Positions 16,680 to 24,338 of a DNA stretch of 64,000 nucleotides are shown here, one piece after another. This stretch comes from a virus. The notes beneath the pieces were generated by a model, which was not told the origin of the DNA, made no database searches, and saw only the letters and a program-made list of their open reading frames with translations. The position numbers and the translations under genes were made by a program. Each line of letters opens with the position of its first letter. Position 1 is the first letter of the stretch. Location: positions 1 to 64,000 of the IMG/VR virus record IMGVR_UViG_3300042691_044733. One strand, 5' to 3'.

Positions 16680-16711
16680 TTTGGAATTGTAATTTATTTG
16701 TTGTATATTTG
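16680..16711 (+). promoter_or_regulatory. Bacteroidota-type promoter
   Basis: TTTG (16680-16683), 20-nt spacer, TATATTTG (16704-16711). It drives the RHH gene and the HNH gene behind it. Confidence 0.75.
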
Positions 16712-16733
16712 TAGGATAAAAATATATAATATT

Positions 16734-16871
16734 ATGATTAAAGAAAAAGATTTAACAATCAGACTTGAGTTTGAACTCAAACAAAAAATTAAAGAAAAGG
16801 CTAAACAACTTGGTTTATCTACTTCTGCTTATGTTAGAATGATAATTAAAAAGGAGGTAGAAAATGGATAA
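16734..16871 (+). CDS. Ribbon-helix-helix (Arc-type) regulator
   Basis: 45 residues. KDLTIRLEFELKQKIKEKAK, then LGLSTSAYVRMIIKKEV, is a classic RHH pattern of one strand and two helices. It has its own promoter and overlaps the NUMOD4-HNH gene by 8 nt, so it probably represses its own promoter and so controls the endonuclease. Confidence 0.75.
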   Translation: MIKEKDLTIRLEFELKQKIKEKAKQLGLSTSAYVRMIIKKEVENG

Positions 16872-17397
16872 TCAAGAGATTTGGAAAGATATACCTGTTT
16901 ATGAAGGGTTGTATCAGGTAAGTAATTTAGGAAGAGTTAAAACTTTAGAAAGAAATGTTTTTTCAAAAGGTAAATTACATTATATTCAAAAAGAAAAGAT
17001 TTTAAAAACATCTTTATACAAAGATGGATATGAAAAAGTTATCTTACAAAAAGATAAACATATAAAAACCTATAAAGTACATACATTAGTAGCAATATGT
17101 TTTTTAAATCATAAACCTGATGGAACTCATAAAATTGTAGTTGACCATATTGATAATAACAGAAGTAACAACAATCTTAATAATTTAAGATTAATTAGTA
17201 ACAGAGAAAATTTATCCAGATTAAAAAGAAAATCTAAATATGTAGGTGTACATTGGTGTAAACTTAATCAAAAATGGAAAGCTGCAATATGGATAGATGG
17301 TAAAAGAAAAAGTCTAGGTTATCATTTAGATGAATATTCTGCTCATTTAAAATATCAAGAAGAACTAAATAAACTAAAAGAAAATGTACATACTTAA
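16864..17397 (+). CDS. NUMOD4-HNH-AP2 homing endonuclease
   Basis: Domains in order: NUMOD4 (EIWKDIPVYEGLYQVSNLGR, 5-24), HNH_3 (VDHIDNNRSNNNLNNLR, about 98-114) and AP2/ERF-like DNA-binding (KYVGVHWCKLNQKWKAAI, about 125-165). Full length and intact. Co-transcribed with the RHH gene. Confidence 0.92.
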   Translation: MDNQEIWKDIPVYEGLYQVSNLGRVKTLERNVFSKGKLHYIQKEKILKTSLYKDGYEKVILQKDKHIKTYKVHTLVAICFLNHKPDGTHKIVVDHIDNNRSNNNLNNLRLISNRENLSRLKRKSKYVGVHWCKLNQKWKAAIWIDGKRKSLGYHLDEYSAHLKYQEELNKLKENVHT

Positions 17398-17506
17398 AAA
17401 AATAGATAATAATTTTGAATTATTTGATAATGATAAGTTTATATCAAATAATTTGGATTTCTCTAATCTTACAGAAGAAGAACAGAAAAAGATTGGATTA
17501 ATTTAA
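17384..17506 (+). CDS. Small acidic protein (40 aa)
   Basis: Overlaps the HNH gene end by 14 nt; MYILKKIDNNFELFDNDKF and a C-terminal TEEEQKKIGLI. No family recognised. Confidence 0.5.
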   Translation: MYILKKIDNNFELFDNDKFISNNLDFSNLTEEEQKKIGLI

Positions 17507-17537
17507 AATATCTCTTTTTTTTATCAAAAAGATTGTT

Positions 17538-17545
17538 TATCTTTG
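17538..17545 (+). promoter_or_regulatory. -7 type promoter element
   Basis: TATCTTTG, matching TAnnTTTG, 19 nt before the endonuclease ATG. The upstream -33 position is only T-rich. Confidence 0.45.
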
Positions 17546-17564
17546 AAGATAAAATCTAATCAAT

Positions 17565-18134
17565 ATGTTAAAAGCAAAAAATTCAACTTATAGAAGTTGG
17601 CAATCAATGAAAGCAAGATGTTATAATCCTAATCACTTAAAATATTTAGATTATGGTGGTAGGGGTATAACAGTTTGTGAAGAATGGAAAAATTCTTTTG
17701 AAAAGTTTTTAGAAGATATGGGTGAAAAACCTGACTCTTCTTATTCAATAGAAAGAATTAATAATGATTTAGGGTATTTTAAAGAAAACTGTAAGTGGGC
17801 TACTAAAAAAGAACAATCTAATAATAGAAGAAATTGTATCAATATTACTATTAATGGAGAAACTTTAACAGTTACACAATGGGCTGAAAAACTTGGAGTT
17901 AGTAATATGACTTTAAGAAATAGAATAAAAAGAGGTTGGGATTTAGAAGAAGCTGTTAAAACTAAAATAGTAAAAGGTAAAGATACAAGAAGATTTGAGT
18001 TATTGTTTGAGTTTTTAGATAAAGGTATGTCTTTGAAAGATGTAGCTTTGATTGCATATTCTACACCTGAAAAAATTCAAAAAGCATATGAAAAAAGAAA
18101 TAAAAACAACAAAAATGAAAAATACTTCAAATAA
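17565..18134 (+). CDS. Putative homing-endonuclease-like DNA-binding protein
   Basis: 189 residues. SWQSMKARCYNPNH...YGGRGITVCEEW...FLEDMG...YSIERINNDLGYF...CKWATKKEQSNNRR is a pattern seen in phage proteins usually annotated as HNH endonucleases. The C-terminal half has an HTH-like LTVTQWAEKLGVSNMTLRNR. I do not see a textbook HNH triad, so nuclease activity is inferred. Confidence 0.7.
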   Translation: MLKAKNSTYRSWQSMKARCYNPNHLKYLDYGGRGITVCEEWKNSFEKFLEDMGEKPDSSYSIERINNDLGYFKENCKWATKKEQSNNRRNCINITINGETLTVTQWAEKLGVSNMTLRNRIKRGWDLEEAVKTKIVKGKDTRRFELLFEFLDKGMSLKDVALIAYSTPEKIQKAYEKRNKNNKNEKYFK

Positions 18135-18462
18135 GGTTTTTTCTTTAGAAGAAGCAAAAGAAATATGGAAAGCTGGACAAGAATATTGGAAAACTTCTGG
18201 TGAAAGTAAGACTTTTGAAGAAACAATAGAACCTCTTGGAGAACTTCTATCTGATAAAAAGTTTACTTTGGAGGATATAGAGCAAGCTATGATTGAAGGA
18301 TTGTCTATTGAAAAGTTTTGGGAAAAATGTGTTCAATCTCTATCTCAACCTAAATCATGGAAAATAGAGTTGGAGATGGAGTTTTGCCCACAAGCATTAC
18401 CACAAGATAGATACAAACCAGAACTCACTGACGGTAAAGTTAAAATACTTAGAGTACTATGA
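18115..18462 (+). CDS. Hypothetical protein (115 aa)
   Basis: Start at 18115 chosen (MKNTSNKVFSLEEAKEIWK). It contains EIWKAGQEYWKTSGESKTFEE, a motif recurring in Bacteroidota phage proteins. Overlaps the preceding gene by 20 nt. Confidence 0.6.
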   Translation: MKNTSNKVFSLEEAKEIWKAGQEYWKTSGESKTFEETIEPLGELLSDKKFTLEDIEQAMIEGLSIEKFWEKCVQSLSQPKSWKIELEMEFCPQALPQDRYKPELTDGKVKILRVL

Positions 18463-18536
18463 TTGATTTTATAATCTATACTGTTATTTTTATACTTTTT
18501 ACGATTTTATTATACTATGAAACAAATAACAAATAA
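18459..18536 (+). CDS. Possible 25-residue memb. peptide
   Basis: ATGA overlap with the previous stop, and nearly all hydrophobic (FIIYTVIFILFTILLYY). It overlaps the next gene start by 20 nt. Too short to be sure. Confidence 0.3.
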   Translation: MIDFIIYTVIFILFTILLYYETNNK

Positions 18537-19098
18537 AACAATCCTTAAACAAGGTCAAAATACATTTCAACCAATAGAAGTTGATGGAGTTATTTATTGG
18601 TATGAAGATAAACAAATACCTAATGTTGGTTATGTTAAATCAATCTGTTTAGGTGAAATTGAAGCCAATAAAACACATGGAGTTAAATTAGGCGACAAAC
18701 AATATGTCTCTCCATTTGTAAATAAAGTTGGTGAATGCTATGGTTGCAGAAAAATAGTAGCTCAATCTTCACTTAAACTTGAAGGAATACCTGTTATTAG
18801 TTTGGATAGTTATGTTCAAGATAAAGCATATAAACACACAGAAAACCTTATTCTTTCTTCAGAAGGTAGAACTCAAAGATGGTGGGGATTTATAGAAGGT
18901 TACAAATCAAACCCAAATCAATACACTCAAAAAGATATTGAGAAAGCTATTGAATTAGCAAGGGAATACACTTTAAGTGAAAAATATGGTGATATTGTTG
19001 TTGATTTTGATTACTTTGAAACTCAAATTATAGATCAAATCAATTTTATTTCAGTAATTGAAGTGGATGAATTTTTTTGTATAAAAGATTATTTTTAG
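18517..19098 (+). CDS. Conserved phage hypothetical protein
   Basis: 193 residues. CYGCRKIVAQSSLKLEG is similar to the KKIIAQ segment of 16134. The middle region LILSSEGRTQRWWGFIEGY and the C-terminal ISVIEVDEFF also look conserved. The end lies exactly where the promoter of the next, mobile GIY-YIG gene begins, so the 3' end may have been altered by insertion. Confidence 0.65.
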   Translation: MKQITNKTILKQGQNTFQPIEVDGVIYWYEDKQIPNVGYVKSICLGEIEANKTHGVKLGDKQYVSPFVNKVGECYGCRKIVAQSSLKLEGIPVISLDSYVQDKAYKHTENLILSSEGRTQRWWGFIEGYKSNPNQYTQKDIEKAIELAREYTLSEKYGDIVVDFDYFETQIIDQINFISVIEVDEFFCIKDYF

Positions 19099-19106
19099 TA
19101 TCTTTG
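19076..19106 (+). promoter_or_regulatory. Bacteroidota-type promoter for the GIY-YIG gene
   Basis: TTTG (19076-19079), 19-nt spacer, TATCTTTG (19099-19106), 15 nt before the ATG. The -33 element lies inside the previous coding sequence. Confidence 0.7.
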
Positions 19107-19120
19107 TAAAAAGAACTAAA

Positions 19121-19891
19121 ATGAAATTAAAAGATTTACACTCAGAGTTACCAGAAAATATATTGAAAACGGGAGTCTATATTATTTATCTTACTAATAA
19201 ACCAAATTATTTTTATGTAGGTAGTGGAAGTACAATAAAAAGTTCTTCTAACAAAGTAGGTATAGAACAAAGATGGTTTAATCATTTTTCTACTTTAAAA
19301 AGAAATAAACATTACAATAAGTATTTACAAAGAAGCGTAAATAAGTACGGTATTGAAAATTTAAGGTTTAAAATAATAGAATTATGTAGTCCTGAAGAAT
19401 GTATTAACATTGAACAAAAATGGTTGCAATATTACATTACAAATTTTAAAGTTTATAATCTAAATAAAGTCAACCCAAACAGGTTAGGTGTTAAGTTAAA
19501 TCAAAAAACAAAAAATAAAATAGGAAAAGCTAATTCTAAATTACCTGTTTATCAATTTGATTTTAATGGAAATTTAATAAAAGTATGGGATTCTGTTTCA
19601 CAAGCAGAAAAACATTTTAATAATGGAAAAATTATTTATAAGTGTGTACAAAATAAATCTAACACCGCTTATGGGTATATTTGGTCTTATAGTAAAGAAT
19701 TTAGTTTCAAATCATATAACAATAGTAAAAAAATTCGTCAATATGACTTAGAAGGAAATCTTGTTAAAGAATGGTTTAGTATAACTGAAGCAGCTAAATT
19801 TTATAAGGTACAAGGAAGCTCTATATCTATTTGTTGTAGAGAAAACTATAGAACTTGTTGTGGATTCAAATGGAGTTATGCAACTAATTAA
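19121..19891 (+). CDS. GIY-YIG homing endonuclease with two NUMOD1 repeats
   Basis: 256 residues. The GIY-YIG core is TGVYIIYLTNKPNYFYVGSG (about 17-36), with R at QRWFNHF and E at IIELCSPEECINIEQKW. A short NUMOD3-like linker (NRLGVKLNQKTKNKIGKAN) follows. Two NUMOD1 repeats come next (about 147-185 and 207-252), each ending in a GYIWSY/GFKWSY motif. Complete enzyme with its own promoter. Confidence 0.92.
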   Translation: MKLKDLHSELPENILKTGVYIIYLTNKPNYFYVGSGSTIKSSSNKVGIEQRWFNHFSTLKRNKHYNKYLQRSVNKYGIENLRFKIIELCSPEECINIEQKWLQYYITNFKVYNLNKVNPNRLGVKLNQKTKNKIGKANSKLPVYQFDFNGNLIKVWDSVSQAEKHFNNGKIIYKCVQNKSNTAYGYIWSYSKEFSFKSYNNSKKIRQYDLEGNLVKEWFSITEAAKFYKVQGSSISICCRENYRTCCGFKWSYATN

Positions 19892-19912
19892 AACAATTTA
19901 ATATTATAAGTT

Positions 19913-20170
19913 ATGAATAAACATACAGTTTATGTACCTAAACCTGAAGTTCTTAATGAGGGATATTCTACTGCTGACTTTAATAGTTTAGAAGCATATG
20001 TATTTACTCCAGAAGAATTAAAACAACTTCTTTCAGAATATACTAATAGAATTGTTGAAAATACTAAAATAACTAACGATTATGGTAGTGGTGGAGAACT
20101 GTTTGATTGCATAGATAAAGAATCAATTACATCTCAACTTCCTAAATTTTTAAAAGAAAAAGGAATATGA
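19913..20170 (+). CDS. Hypothetical protein (85 aa)
   Basis: Soluble. VFTPEELKQLLSEYTNRIVE is a helical middle part. ATGA-coupled to the next gene. No function recognised. Confidence 0.6.
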   Translation: MNKHTVYVPKPEVLNEGYSTADFNSLEAYVFTPEELKQLLSEYTNRIVENTKITNDYGSGGELFDCIDKESITSQLPKFLKEKGI

Positions 20171-20409
20171 CTAGAAAACAATGTATTAAAATACTTCCTG
20201 TAATAACAGCATTTGCAGAAGGTAAACATATTGAATATTGGGATAGTATGCAAATTGTTGGAACTTTTAAAAGAGGCATGTGGAAAACTGCCGATAACAT
20301 TGGATTTGGGGTTGGATGTTCAAATTACAGAATGATTGAAAACGGAGTGGTACATTATTTTGATGGAAGACCTTCTGTCACAGATAGTTTAAACAAATAT
20401 ATATTTTAA
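20167..20409 (+). CDS. Hypothetical protein (80 aa)
   Basis: Coupled to the preceding gene by ATGA. MTRKQCIKILPVITAFAEGK then a small beta domain with G-x-W-K and YRMIENG; resembles small phage proteins of unknown role. Confidence 0.6.
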   Translation: MTRKQCIKILPVITAFAEGKHIEYWDSMQIVGTFKRGMWKTADNIGFGVGCSNYRMIENGVVHYFDGRPSVTDSLNKYIF

Positions 20410-20450
20410 AAGAAAAAGGTTATGAATAACTTATTAAGAATTAAATAAAA

Positions 20451-20687
20451 ATGACAAAACCAGGATTTGTAAAGAAAAGAATTGATGCTTTATTCAAATC
20501 CTCAGATGAGGATAGTAAAGAGCAAATTGTAGAATTATTTGGTAATTACCGAAACAATGTAAAAAGTGTTTGCTATTGTGGAATAGTAAATATTTGTAGT
20601 TGTCCTAATCCAGATCTAATAGGATTTAAAATAGCATTACAAGATGGTTTTATATCAGAAGAAACTCTTTTAAAAATTATAAAATGA
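20451..20687 (+). CDS. Cysteine-rich small protein (78 aa)
   Basis: SVCYCGIVNICSCPNPD contains four cysteines in 11 residues, suggesting a metal site. ATGA-coupled to the membrane gene downstream. Confidence 0.6.
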   Translation: MTKPGFVKKRIDALFKSSDEDSKEQIVELFGNYRNNVKSVCYCGIVNICSCPNPDLIGFKIALQDGFISEETLLKIIK

Positions 20688-20917
20688 CTCAATTAATTAA
20701 ACTTTGTTTTAGTGTAATTCTTATAGGATTAGTTTTACCTGTTTTTACTTTAATTTTTAGGATTTATGATTTTATAAATGTATATATAGAAAGAGATCCT
20801 CTATGGGATCACATTGTTTTTTATCTAAACTATGTAATTATGGTTTATTTAGTTTATAAAATTGTATTTTTTAAAGAAACTTCTAAAACTGAAAAAAATG
20901 AACATATTTCTGGATGA
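20684..20917 (+). CDS. Small membrane protein (77 aa)
   Basis: Two hydrophobic segments (about 4-27 and 44-65) with a polar loop and charged tail. The last codons overlap the next gene start. Confidence 0.6.
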   Translation: MTQLIKLCFSVILIGLVLPVFTLIFRIYDFINVYIERDPLWDHIVFYLNYVIMVYLVYKIVFFKETSKTEKNEHISG

Positions 20918-21296
20918 TGTAAGAAATCCAAGTGATTGTGCTAGTTATATGCACAAAAGAATTGGTTTGGCTAATTCAATTTACATAAATGAATCATGGG
21001 TTGTCGTAAGAAATTTTGAAGATTTTCAAAAAGTAGTTGAAGAAAATCTTGGTAAAATTTCAACTATTAGTTTTGATCATGACTTGGCAGATTCACATTA
21101 TGATCCTTCAATGTATGAAAGTTATGAAAAATATGAAGAAGCTATTAAAAATGTAAAAGAAAAAACAGGGTATGATTGTGCTATTTGGTTTAAAGAACTT
21201 TATATTTTAAAAGATTTAGCTTTTCCTGTTATTGTAGTACATTCTATGAATCCAGTTGGAACTCGAAGAATAAATCAAGTATTTGAAGACAATTGA
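20898..21296 (+). CDS. Cyclic-phosphate processing receiver (cpREC) domain protein
   Basis: The start at 20898 gives MNIFLDDVRNP, the usual N-terminus. The pattern LDDVRNP, then FDHDLAD (about 58-64), tGYDCAIWF (about 94-102) and VHSMNPVG (about 116-123) is the family signature. The family is a receiver-like fold predicted to act on cyclic phosphate ends of damaged RNA. Its position one gene upstream of a circularly permuted tRNA fits an RNA repair or tRNA maturation role, but activity is inferred from the family only. Confidence 0.8.
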   Translation: MNIFLDDVRNPSDCASYMHKRIGLANSIYINESWVVVRNFEDFQKVVEENLGKISTISFDHDLADSHYDPSMYESYEKYEEAIKNVKEKTGYDCAIWFKELYILKDLAFPVIVVHSMNPVGTRRINQVFEDN

Positions 21297-21302
21297 GATA
21301 TA

Positions 21303-21584
21303 TTGGAAGAAATAACTTCTGATGAATGGGAGTTTTATTACTGGAGAAAAGGAACAAGTGGTAATTTTAGATCAAATATGTATGCAACATATTTTAGTGC
21401 AGATGCAATCAATAGAAGTCTTTTGAGAAAAACTTTTCCTTGGTTGCAAGTAGCAGAAGATTTTCAAAATTGTCCTGGGTATAATGAACTTTATAATGCT
21501 GTAATAGAAGCATTGGAAAAAGCAAATGATTCAGAATCAGTAACAAGTGATCTTGGAGATAAAATGCTTGATTTCTTGTTTTAA
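21303..21584 (+). CDS. Hypothetical protein (93 aa)
   Basis: Starts at TTG 21303, six bases after the previous stop; no ATG is suitably placed. Helical, with aromatic FYYWRKG and TFPWLQV segments. The last protein gene before the permuted tRNA. Confidence 0.55.
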   Translation: MEEITSDEWEFYYWRKGTSGNFRSNMYATYFSADAINRSLLRKTFPWLQVAEDFQNCPGYNELYNAVIEALEKANDSESVTSDLGDKMLDFLF

Positions 21585-21589
21585 AAATA

Positions 21590-21700
21590 TACTCATAGCT
21601 TCAGTTTTACAGTTACATAACTAGGGTGTTAGATTTACATTTTTAGTGTTGTGAGTAAAGTATAAGTTTGAGTATTATAACCGAAAGTCATGTTATAGCA
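21590..21700 (+). ncRNA. Folded flank upstream of the permuted tRNA
   Basis: TACTCA (about 21590) pairs with TGAGTA (about 21652), TTTAC with GTAAA inside it, and TATAAC with GTTATA (21676/21691) just before the 3' tRNA half. The stretch AAGTATAAGTTTGAG followed by a hairpin recalls the S segment plus P9 of group I introns (the intron at 25158 has AAAATATATGCTGAAC plus a hairpin). This would fit one half of a permuted intron. A pairing partner for P7 was not found. Confidence 0.4.
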
Positions 21701-21783
21701 CTCTTTAGCGGGGGTTCGAATCCCCTCTCCCCATCTATTTTATTTTTTATATTGGGGAGTGGACAAGGGGTTAAGTCAAAGAG
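21701..21783 (+). tRNA. Circularly permuted tRNA (3' half before 5' half)
   Basis: 3' half: CTCTT anticodon-stem strand (21701), variable TAGC, T arm GGGGG TTCGAAT CCCCT, acceptor CTCCCCA (21727-21733), then T-CTA. After an 18-nt AT linker comes the 5' half: acceptor TGGGGAG (21753-21759), D stem GAC/GTC with loop AAGGGGTTAA, and anticodon-stem strand AAGAG (21779-21783). All four stems pair only in this permuted order, and no alternative partners occur nearby. The anticodon loop is split between the two outer ends, so the anticodon cannot be read with certainty. Confidence 0.75.
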
Positions 21784-21823
21784 ATTCAGTTATAAAATAA
21801 TATGAATACGAGTAGGTATGAAT

Positions 21824-21857
21824 AAATTGAGAGTACGGGATATTGTACTCTCAATTT
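21824..21857 (+). terminator. Perfect 13-bp hairpin, possible terminator
   Basis: AAATTGAGAGTAC pairs with GTACTCTCAATTT around an 8-nt loop, between the permuted tRNA and the next tRNA. The T tract is weak (TTTACTTT). It may be a processing site or part of an intron half instead. Confidence 0.5.
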
Positions 21858-21864
21858 ACTTTAC

Positions 21865-21941
21865 AGAGAGATATGCAAACGGCAAAGCAGTAAGTTTCCC
21901 TAGGATTTGTGTTGGTGTTGGTTCGAATCCAGCTCTCTCTA
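21865..21941 (+). tRNA. tRNA, anticodon uncertain (possibly CCC)
   Basis: Acceptor AGAGAGA/TCTCTCT, D stem TGC/GCA, T arm GTTGG TTCGAAT CCAGC and a 3' A-CTA are clear. The anticodon arm is irregular: AAGTT/GATTT encloses TCCCTAG, which puts C at position 33. Reading CCC (Gly) needs a shifted stem. It may be a degenerate or specially processed tRNA. Confidence 0.65.
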
Positions 21942-21958
21942 CTAAATTTTTTTTAAAA

Positions 21959-22555
21959 ATGAAAATAGTTTCCCGTTTTAAAGATTATTATGATCATTTG
22001 GTTGGTAAATATGGTTATGATGAAAAAGTAATTTACACAAGAAAAACTATTAAACATAATAAAAGTAGTTATGCTGAAAAGAAAGAAATGATTTATAAAA
22101 CTCTTGATAATTTTGTACAACGTGAGTTTTCAATATTTGATTTAAAAACAGATAAATACTGCCTTTTAATGTATTTAGTAATTGGATCAAGAGTATTTAA
22201 AGGATTGATATATCAAAACAATATAAAATGGAATCTACCTAAAGAAGAAATTGAAGAATTACCAAATTACATTAAATATTACTACCAAAATACTGATATA
22301 ATACAAGTACCTGAAGATGTTCCTGTGTTTATGAGTTTTAAATGTCTTGAAGGAGATATTAAACACAGAAGTTTTTCTTTAGAAAATCCTAATTTATCAA
22401 TGTTTAAGGTCGTGAAGATATTATCTGCTGAAGATTGTTATGTTGAAATATATAACAAACTTATTAAAACAAAAGATGTTCCTGATAATATGACAAATAA
22501 AGAAAAGATTTTATCACATGGTTTTGATTTAAAAAAAAGTTTTAGAAAACGATGA
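21959..22555 (+). CDS. Conserved phage hypothetical protein
   Basis: The start at 21959 (MKIVSRFKDYYDHLVGKYGYD) is chosen because the longer frame runs through the tRNA. This opening motif recurs in phages of this type. 198 residues, soluble. ATGA-coupled to the next gene. Confidence 0.7.
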   Translation: MKIVSRFKDYYDHLVGKYGYDEKVIYTRKTIKHNKSSYAEKKEMIYKTLDNFVQREFSIFDLKTDKYCLLMYLVIGSRVFKGLIYQNNIKWNLPKEEIEELPNYIKYYYQNTDIIQVPEDVPVFMSFKCLEGDIKHRSFSLENPNLSMFKVVKILSAEDCYVEIYNKLIKTKDVPDNMTNKEKILSHGFDLKKSFRKR

Positions 22556-22746
22556 AGACATTATTGCTTACTTGGATATTAACCTTTCAAAATCCTCATT
22601 TTGTGTTTTTGAAAGAAGAAGAATTGAGAATAATTTTTGTGAAACCTCAAAATACTAAATTTAAACCAAGATTTATGAATTCTAAAAAGAATTCTACACA
22701 AGTTTTGTTTAAAAAAAGAATAAACCGAAAAATTTTAGAAAGATGA
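22552..22746 (+). CDS. Small basic protein (64 aa)
   Basis: ATGA overlaps at both ends support the frame. Hydrophobic N-terminus and very basic C-terminus (VLFKKRINRKILER). Function unknown. Confidence 0.55.
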   Translation: MKTLLLTWILTFQNPHFVFLKEEELRIIFVKPQNTKFKPRFMNSKKNSTQVLFKKRINRKILER

Positions 22747-23402
22747 GAGTAAATAGTATAGAAGAAGCAGAGTTAAAATTTGATAAACTTGATTGTATCA
22801 AAGGTTTTTCAAAAAAAGCAAAGTTTGAAGATTATTATAATTATTATAGGAGTAATAATATTTATCGTGATGTTGAAAGACTTTTGAGAAATAATATTAA
22901 CAAATCTTTTCCTCTTACTTATACTTATGCTAAGAAAAAATTAAGATATAAAGACAGATCTCAAAGAAAATATAAACATCTTTCTTTAGATGGAGTATTT
23001 TTTTATTACTTGAGGTCATTTAAACAAAATACTAATATTTCTCAAATTGAATGGAAATACAGATATGGATATTCTTTAACTTATTATTTAGATAATAATA
23101 TTATAAGACTTGTTCCTAAAAAAAGTGAAAAAAAATTTTGGCATTCAAGCAAATACATTTCTTCTGTTAATGAAAAAAATGAATTTGTTTTAGTTCCTGC
23201 TTGGCAATTTGAGAAAAGAAAAGAAAATCGCAAGAAATACATTCAAGCTCTTCAAAATGACATAAAATCACAAGATAAATCTTTAAGAGATTACAAAGTA
23301 TTAACTGATGAAAAGTTTAGAGAATTATTAAAAAATCACAATAAAAACAAAAACAATGTCAATGATAACAGAGGTCGTGTATTCATTTCCTTCAAAATAT
23401 AA
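22743..23402 (+). CDS. Hypothetical basic protein (219 aa)
   Basis: Lys/Tyr/Arg-rich, helical; no domain recognised (MRVNSIEEAELKFDKLDC start). Overlaps the following gene by 47 nt. Confidence 0.6.
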   Translation: MRVNSIEEAELKFDKLDCIKGFSKKAKFEDYYNYYRSNNIYRDVERLLRNNINKSFPLTYTYAKKKLRYKDRSQRKYKHLSLDGVFFYYLRSFKQNTNISQIEWKYRYGYSLTYYLDNNIIRLVPKKSEKKFWHSSKYISSVNEKNEFVLVPAWQFEKRKENRKKYIQALQNDIKSQDKSLRDYKVLTDEKFRELLKNHNKNKNNVNDNRGRVFISFKI

Positions 23403-23619
23403 AGAAGGTTTAACTGAGAAAGAAATATCTGAGATAATAAATTTAATTTCATTATCTGAAACTAATTCAGAAACAACATTTGATGACGTAATTATTGCAC
23501 TTGGTAATAAAGGTGGTATTTTAGGTTTTAGTGATGATTCGTCAGAAATTCTCTATTCTAGATATGCCTTAGAGAAAATGTTAATAGATTTAACAGACAT
23601 TCCTCATGATGGTGAGTAA
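23356..23619 (+). CDS. Hypothetical protein (87 aa)
   Basis: Soluble acidic alpha/beta sequence with EGLTEKEISEIINLISLSE. The start is inside the preceding gene; the next gene starts 13 bases before its end. Confidence 0.55.
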   Translation: MSMITEVVYSFPSKYKEGLTEKEISEIINLISLSETNSETTFDDVIIALGNKGGILGFSDDSSEILYSRYALEKMLIDLTDIPHDGE

Positions 23620-23785
23620 AGAAAGTATAATTTTGTTCTTGTTTCTTATTACAGGAATATATGTTAATATTTCTCTTATAGAGCAGAACTTTGATTTCAC
23701 AACTTGGAAAACAAAACCAAGTGTATTACAGCTAATAATTGCAATTTTAATATGTTTCGCACTTTCAATAATTTTTAATCCATGA
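23606..23785 (+). CDS. Small membrane protein (two TM helices)
   Basis: Starts at ATG 23606 or the adjacent ATG 23609. Hydrophobic segments IILFLFLITGIYVNISL and LQLIIAILICFALSIIF flank a polar loop. Overlaps both neighbours, as other genes here do. Confidence 0.55.
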   Translation: MMVSKESIILFLFLITGIYVNISLIEQNFDFTTWKTKPSVLQLIIAILICFALSIIFNP

Positions 23786-23910
23786 AATATACAAACAAAC
23801 AAAAAAAACTTGCTGGTAGAATTAATCACTTTTCTACTGACAGAACAATTCAGGAATCAAACAAAAAACACCCTGGTTCTTATACAAAACCTGGAAGTTA
23901 CAACAAATGA
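23782..23910 (+). CDS. Small basic protein (42 aa)
   Basis: MKYTNKQKKLAGRINHFSTD and a Pro/Gly/Tyr tail. ATGA overlaps with both neighbours make it likely to be translated. Confidence 0.55.
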   Translation: MKYTNKQKKLAGRINHFSTDRTIQESNKKHPGSYTKPGSYNK

Positions 23911-24104
23911 GCACAAAAAATTTGTGGTGGGGTTATTTACATCAAAATGGAAGTTTAATAATTAAAAGATATTTATCGGAAGATGATGTTCTTGAAGCAC
24001 TAGAAAGTGATTTCTGTGTTAAAATATTCAATCCCTTTTGGGCAACGACCCGTCAAGATGCACTAAATCAAATAAATAACAAATTAAAAAATGGCAACAA
24101 TTAA
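23907..24104 (+). CDS. Hypothetical protein (65 aa)
   Basis: NLWWGYLHQNGSLIIKRYLS then a helix with WATTRQDALNQI; small soluble protein of unknown role. Overlaps the next gene by 14 nt. Confidence 0.6.
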   Translation: MSTKNLWWGYLHQNGSLIIKRYLSEDDVLEALESDFCVKIFNPFWATTRQDALNQINNKLKNGNN

Positions 24105-24336
24105 TAAAACAAAAGCAGTTGAGATTATTTCTTCAACGGCAGGTAAGTTCTTCACAGTAACTTTTCTTAAAAAAAATGGTGAAAAAAGAACTATTAACGG
24201 AAATTGTAAAAAAAATTGTCTCGACAAGTTGGGATATATTCTGGTAAATGATCTTCAGAAAAAAGAAAAAAGAAAAATCAATACCAGAGAAATTAAACAA
24301 CTGGTTTTTAATGGTATAACTTATAATGTAAAATAA
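24091..24336 (+). CDS. Small SH3-like beta protein (81 aa)
   Basis: KFFTVTFLKKNGEKRTINGN is a beta pattern common in small phage proteins that end in a basic tail. Function not known. Confidence 0.6.
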   Translation: MATINKTKAVEIISSTAGKFFTVTFLKKNGEKRTINGNCKKNCLDKLGYILVNDLQKKEKRKINTREIKQLVFNGITYNVK

Positions 24337-24338
24337 CA

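Noticed and set aside
21818-21958. Upstream extension of the gene at 21959
   Set aside because: It reads through a hairpin and a tRNA gene.
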